DNA of 8,119 nucleotides, from the NCBI GenBank assembly GCA_026993705.1, contig JALWSJ010000074.1:1-8119 (forward strand), read 5' to 3'. A program made the translations under genes and the position numbers. Numbering within the stretch: position 1 is the first letter of the stretch; the number at the start of each line of letters is the position of its first letter. The notes beneath the pieces are model-generated. The model had not been told where the DNA came from and searched no databases. It saw nothing but the letters and a program-made list of their open reading frames with translations. Shown one piece after another: positions 6,111-8,119 of this stretch. This DNA comes from Flavobacteriales bacterium (GTDB lineage: Bacteria; Bacteroidota; Bacteroidia; Flavobacteriales_D; Parvicellaceae).

Positions 6111-6287
6111 GCACTCATTTCACTTGCGTTAGGGATAGAACGGCGTGTTTGAACTCCTTTTGTGTTGTTGCACTTATGCAGCACAAAAGAGTGAGTAGTG
6201 ATAGCCCGACCATTACTGCGTTAAAAAGCGGTGTAGTGGGGGAAGTGCGAACGAAACCACTTTTTTATGCTGTAATGGGAACGCCCA
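6111..6287 (+). ncRNA. Flavo-1-like structured RNA element, copy 2
   Basis: The core 6111-6211 matches 237-337 except at 6120 (T for C) and 6181 (G for A). The first arm is the same; the change at 6181 turns a U-A pair into U-G. The second arm differs in sequence and length but keeps the plan: CCATTAC (6210-6216) pairs with GTAATGG (6272-6278), a T-T mismatch follows (6217 and 6271), then GCGT-N-AAAAAG (6218-6228) pairs with CTTTTT-N-ATGC (6260-6270), with one G-T pair and one mismatch. The outer helix is weaker than in copy 1: GGG (6132-6134) with CCC (6284-6286), then imperfect pairing. It fills the gap between the Ppx/GppA gene and thiD. Flavo-1 identity is recalled, not searched. Confidence 0.6.
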
Positions 6288-6292
6288 AATGA

Positions 6293-7036
6293 TTATTGTT
6301 TATGGTAACCTAATAATGAAGGATTGCTTTCGAGTACTCTTTTGGTGTAATCTTTACTTTTTAGGCAGGCTTTTATCAAGGGGTATTCTTTGGCAAAATG
6401 TGCGGTTAAAGCACTTGATAATACGCATCCGCTTCCGTGTTTTTCGGTGGCTTTTTTTGCGTGGTTTCTAAAGGGATATACTTTCCCTTCTTTGGTGTAG
6501 AGGTAATCTTTGCCTATATTTTCTTCTGCGTGTCCGCCTTTTAGATAGACGTTGGTGAATTGTGCTAAATAGGTAGAACTTTCTTCAGCTGATTCTTTTT
6601 GTGCTAGTTTTTTTACTTCGTTTAGATTGGGGGTAATCATAAAGATTTTGGGTAAAATTTGTTCCAACTCTTGAGTGTTTAGATTAAAATCAAAACCGGA
6701 ACTACTGCTGAGTACGGTGTCCCAAATGAATTTGCTTTCTTTTAGTTTTGGGTGTTCTGTAAGTGTTTGAAGAAATTCAAGGTCAGGTATAAGTCCTATT
6801 TTTATATAGCAAAAATTATGCTTTTCAAGTAAACAATCGATTTGTTTAAAAATCGTTTTTCTGTCAATCCAATTGACTTCATAAAACGAAAGTTCATTTT
6901 GTACGGTATTGGCTGTTTGCACTGCCATTCCGTAAACTTTTAACTGTTCAAAGGTTTTTATGTCCGCCAATATTCCTGCTCCCCCTGACGGGTCAAATCC
7001 TGCAATAGTCAATACGGTTGGTCTCTTTTTTTTCAT
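6293..7036 (-). CDS. thiD: Hydroxymethylpyrimidine/phosphomethylpyrimidine kinase ThiD
   Basis: This 247-residue ribokinase-fold cytoplasmic enzyme phosphorylates HMP and then HMP-P to give HMP-PP for thiamine synthesis. It begins with TIAGFDPSGGAGILADIKTF (10-29), the ThiD form of the N-terminal signature. It then has TANTVQNE (41-48) in the pyrimidine-binding region, KIGLIP (79-84), TPNLNEVKKL (135-144), LKGGHAEE (165-172) and KHGSGCVLSSALTAHFA (199-215) with C204 at the anion hole. GSGC replaces the usual GTGC, and QNELSF replaces the common QNTxGV; it is also slightly shorter than the usual 260-270 residues. These may be features of the Bacteroidota branch, and a related pyridoxal kinase is the main alternative. 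It starts 4 bp after the MlaD-like gene with AGG just before the ATG, so the two are probably cotranscribed. No TPP riboswitch is visible in front of it. Confidence 0.88.
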   Translation of the reverse strand: MKKKRPTVLTIAGFDPSGGAGILADIKTFEQLKVYGMAVQTANTVQNELSFYEVNWIDRKTIFKQIDCLLEKHNFCYIKIGLIPDLEFLQTLTEHPKLKESKFIWDTVLSSSSGFDFNLNTQELEQILPKIFMITPNLNEVKKLAQKESAEESSTYLAQFTNVYLKGGHAEENIGKDYLYTKEGKVYPFRNHAKKATEKHGSGCVLSSALTAHFAKEYPLIKACLKSKDYTKRVLESNPSLLGYHKQ

Positions 7037-7040
7037 AGAC

Positions 7041-8108
7041 CTATTTAGGTGTGTTTTTATATTTCAGACGTAAGGTATCTTTGACGTATTTACGTAGTAG
7101 TTTTTCGTCTCGTGAACTTAGGTTTACCCCTTTGTCTTTTGTTCCGAATACGGCAAATTGTAGGTATCGATTCGGGTGTTCTTGAATGTTTTCAATGAGT
7201 CTTCCCGCTTCCTCAATCATTATATTTACGTTTTTGTAGAGCGTACTGTCTTTGAGTAATTTGGTTAGACTTCCTTCTCCGTTTTCTATTTCGTAGAGAA
7301 TAGTGTTTACGTTATCCAGAGATGTTTTTGCTTTGTCTAGTGTTCCTGCAAAATCCATCAAAGCGATACTGTCCGAAATGGTAGCAACATTTTGTAAGGT
7401 GCGTGTAATTTCTTCGTTGTTTTGTTTTAGGTTTTCGGTAACTGAACGAACATTTGCAAACGTAGCAAATATTTGATATCTTGAACTGTTAAAGCCTTGT
7501 ACCAATGTATCTAAGTGGATTGAAACCCGTTCAAAATTGAGTATCGAGCGTTTAATACCTTCAAAACTTTTGTCTAAATTATTTGTGTTTCTACCGAAAA
7601 CAGCCGAAACGATTGTAATGGCAGAATCTGCCGTTGCAATAGCGTTATTCAGTTTCGATAGGGAAGGGTCAATACGTTGCAGTATTTGGTCTTTTACTTC
7701 TTCAAATACTCCTGCTTTCATTTTTGCAGGAATCGTATCTCCGGAATGATAGTATTCCGTACTTTCAGAAAAGATAAGATTGATAACGGGTGAACCTAAC
7801 ATACCGGGTTCTAATTGAGCTATTGACCCTTTGGGAATTTTCACCCAATCGGTAGTTACGTCAAATTTAACCAATACACGGTTGGGGTCATTGGGATATA
7901 AATCTACATAGGTGATTACGCCGATAGGTACACCGTTTTTTACTACGGAATTACCACTGGTTAGTCCTTCCGCTTTTTCGTAAGTAGCAAAGTAAGTTTC
8001 TTTCTTCTGCCAAAGGTTTTGTCCTTTAAGGTAGAAAAAACCAACAATTAAAGCGGCTACCGCCAAGGCAGATATGATACCTACTAATAGTTCTTTTTTT
8101 AATCTCAT
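7041..8108 (-). CDS. MlaD/MCE-domain lipid transport protein
   Basis: This 355-residue inner-membrane-anchored periplasmic protein would be the substrate-binding subunit of an Mla-type ABC system moving phospholipids between membranes. One N-terminal membrane segment (about 7-27, LLVGIISALAVAALIVGFFY) follows the basic start MRLKKE. The MCE domain (about 38-115) has TYEKAEGLTSGNSVVKNGVP, IGVITYVDL and LGSPVINLIF. Residues about 135-310 are mostly helical with coiled-coil-like segments, as in MCE proteins that form hexameric tunnels. HPNRYLQFAVFG (311-322) and the basic tail are typical of Bacteroidota MlaD. No ATPase or permease gene is in view. The ATG is preceded by GAGAAGATATT. It is upstream of and nearly touches thiD; the promoter lies beyond 8119. 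Confidence 0.88.
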   Translation of the reverse strand: MRLKKELLVGIISALAVAALIVGFFYLKGQNLWQKKETYFATYEKAEGLTSGNSVVKNGVPIGVITYVDLYPNDPNRVLVKFDVTTDWVKIPKGSIAQLEPGMLGSPVINLIFSESTEYYHSGDTIPAKMKAGVFEEVKDQILQRIDPSLSKLNNAIATADSAITIVSAVFGRNTNNLDKSFEGIKRSILNFERVSIHLDTLVQGFNSSRYQIFATFANVRSVTENLKQNNEEITRTLQNVATISDSIALMDFAGTLDKAKTSLDNVNTILYEIENGEGSLTKLLKDSTLYKNVNIMIEEAGRLIENIQEHPNRYLQFAVFGTKDKGVNLSSRDEKLLRKYVKDTLRLKYKNTPK

Positions 8109-8119
8109 AATATCTTCTC

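Noticed and set aside
6050..6292. 80-codon plus-strand frame sharing that peptide
   Set aside because: It starts inside the Ppx/GppA gene and reads through element copy 2. The similarity to the 137-349 frame comes from the RNA repeat, not from a protein family.
7037..7040. Possible TPP riboswitch in front of thiD
   Set aside because: The gap to the upstream gene is only 4 bp and no THI-box-like sequence was seen.

Overview
The window looks like chromosomal DNA of a flavobacteria-like member of the Bacteroidota. The DNA is AT-rich. Several intergenic regions carry TAnnTTTG-type -7 boxes, the promoter signature of this phylum. One gene encodes a large secreted protein ending in a type IX secretion (T9SS) type A sorting domain. 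Two copies of a structured element resemble the Flavo-1 RNA motif. MlaD, Ppx/GppA and ThiD proteins of the Bacteroidota type complete the picture. I see no tRNA, rRNA, transposase or CRISPR array.

Layout. Bases 1-410 hold no convincing protein gene. They contain a possible 26-residue membrane peptide, a short hairpin that looks like a truncated copy of the structured element, a long inverted repeat, and the first full copy of the element (about 237-405). Next come a YbjN-like gene on the minus strand (411-806) and, divergent from it, a short LexA-like HTH regulator on the plus strand (918-1556). Their shared intergenic region has two facing promoters and an 11-bp direct repeat lying on both -33 regions. 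The regulator overlaps tail-to-tail by 6 bp with an SDR-family oxidoreductase (1551-2339, minus) whose catalytic Tyr and Lys are both replaced. A second divergent promoter region leads to the 888-residue T9SS cell-surface protein (2464-5130), which ends at a strong intrinsic terminator. The U-tract of that terminator runs straight into the likely promoter of a Ppx/GppA phosphatase gene (5212-6090). The second copy of the element (about 6111-6287) fills the gap between this gene and the convergent thiD (6293-7036, minus). thiD lies 4 bp downstream of an MlaD/MCE lipid-transport gene (7041-8108, minus), so the two are probably cotranscribed from a promoter beyond the window.

How the genes relate. 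This looks like ordinary core and accessory flavobacterial DNA, not one pathway. The clearest local circuit is the LexA-like regulator with its probable operator, which could control itself and the YbjN-like gene. The two structured elements are the most distinctive feature. Their 101-bp cores are nearly identical, their distal arms differ in sequence but fold alike, and both end within 6 bp of the stop codon of an opposing gene.
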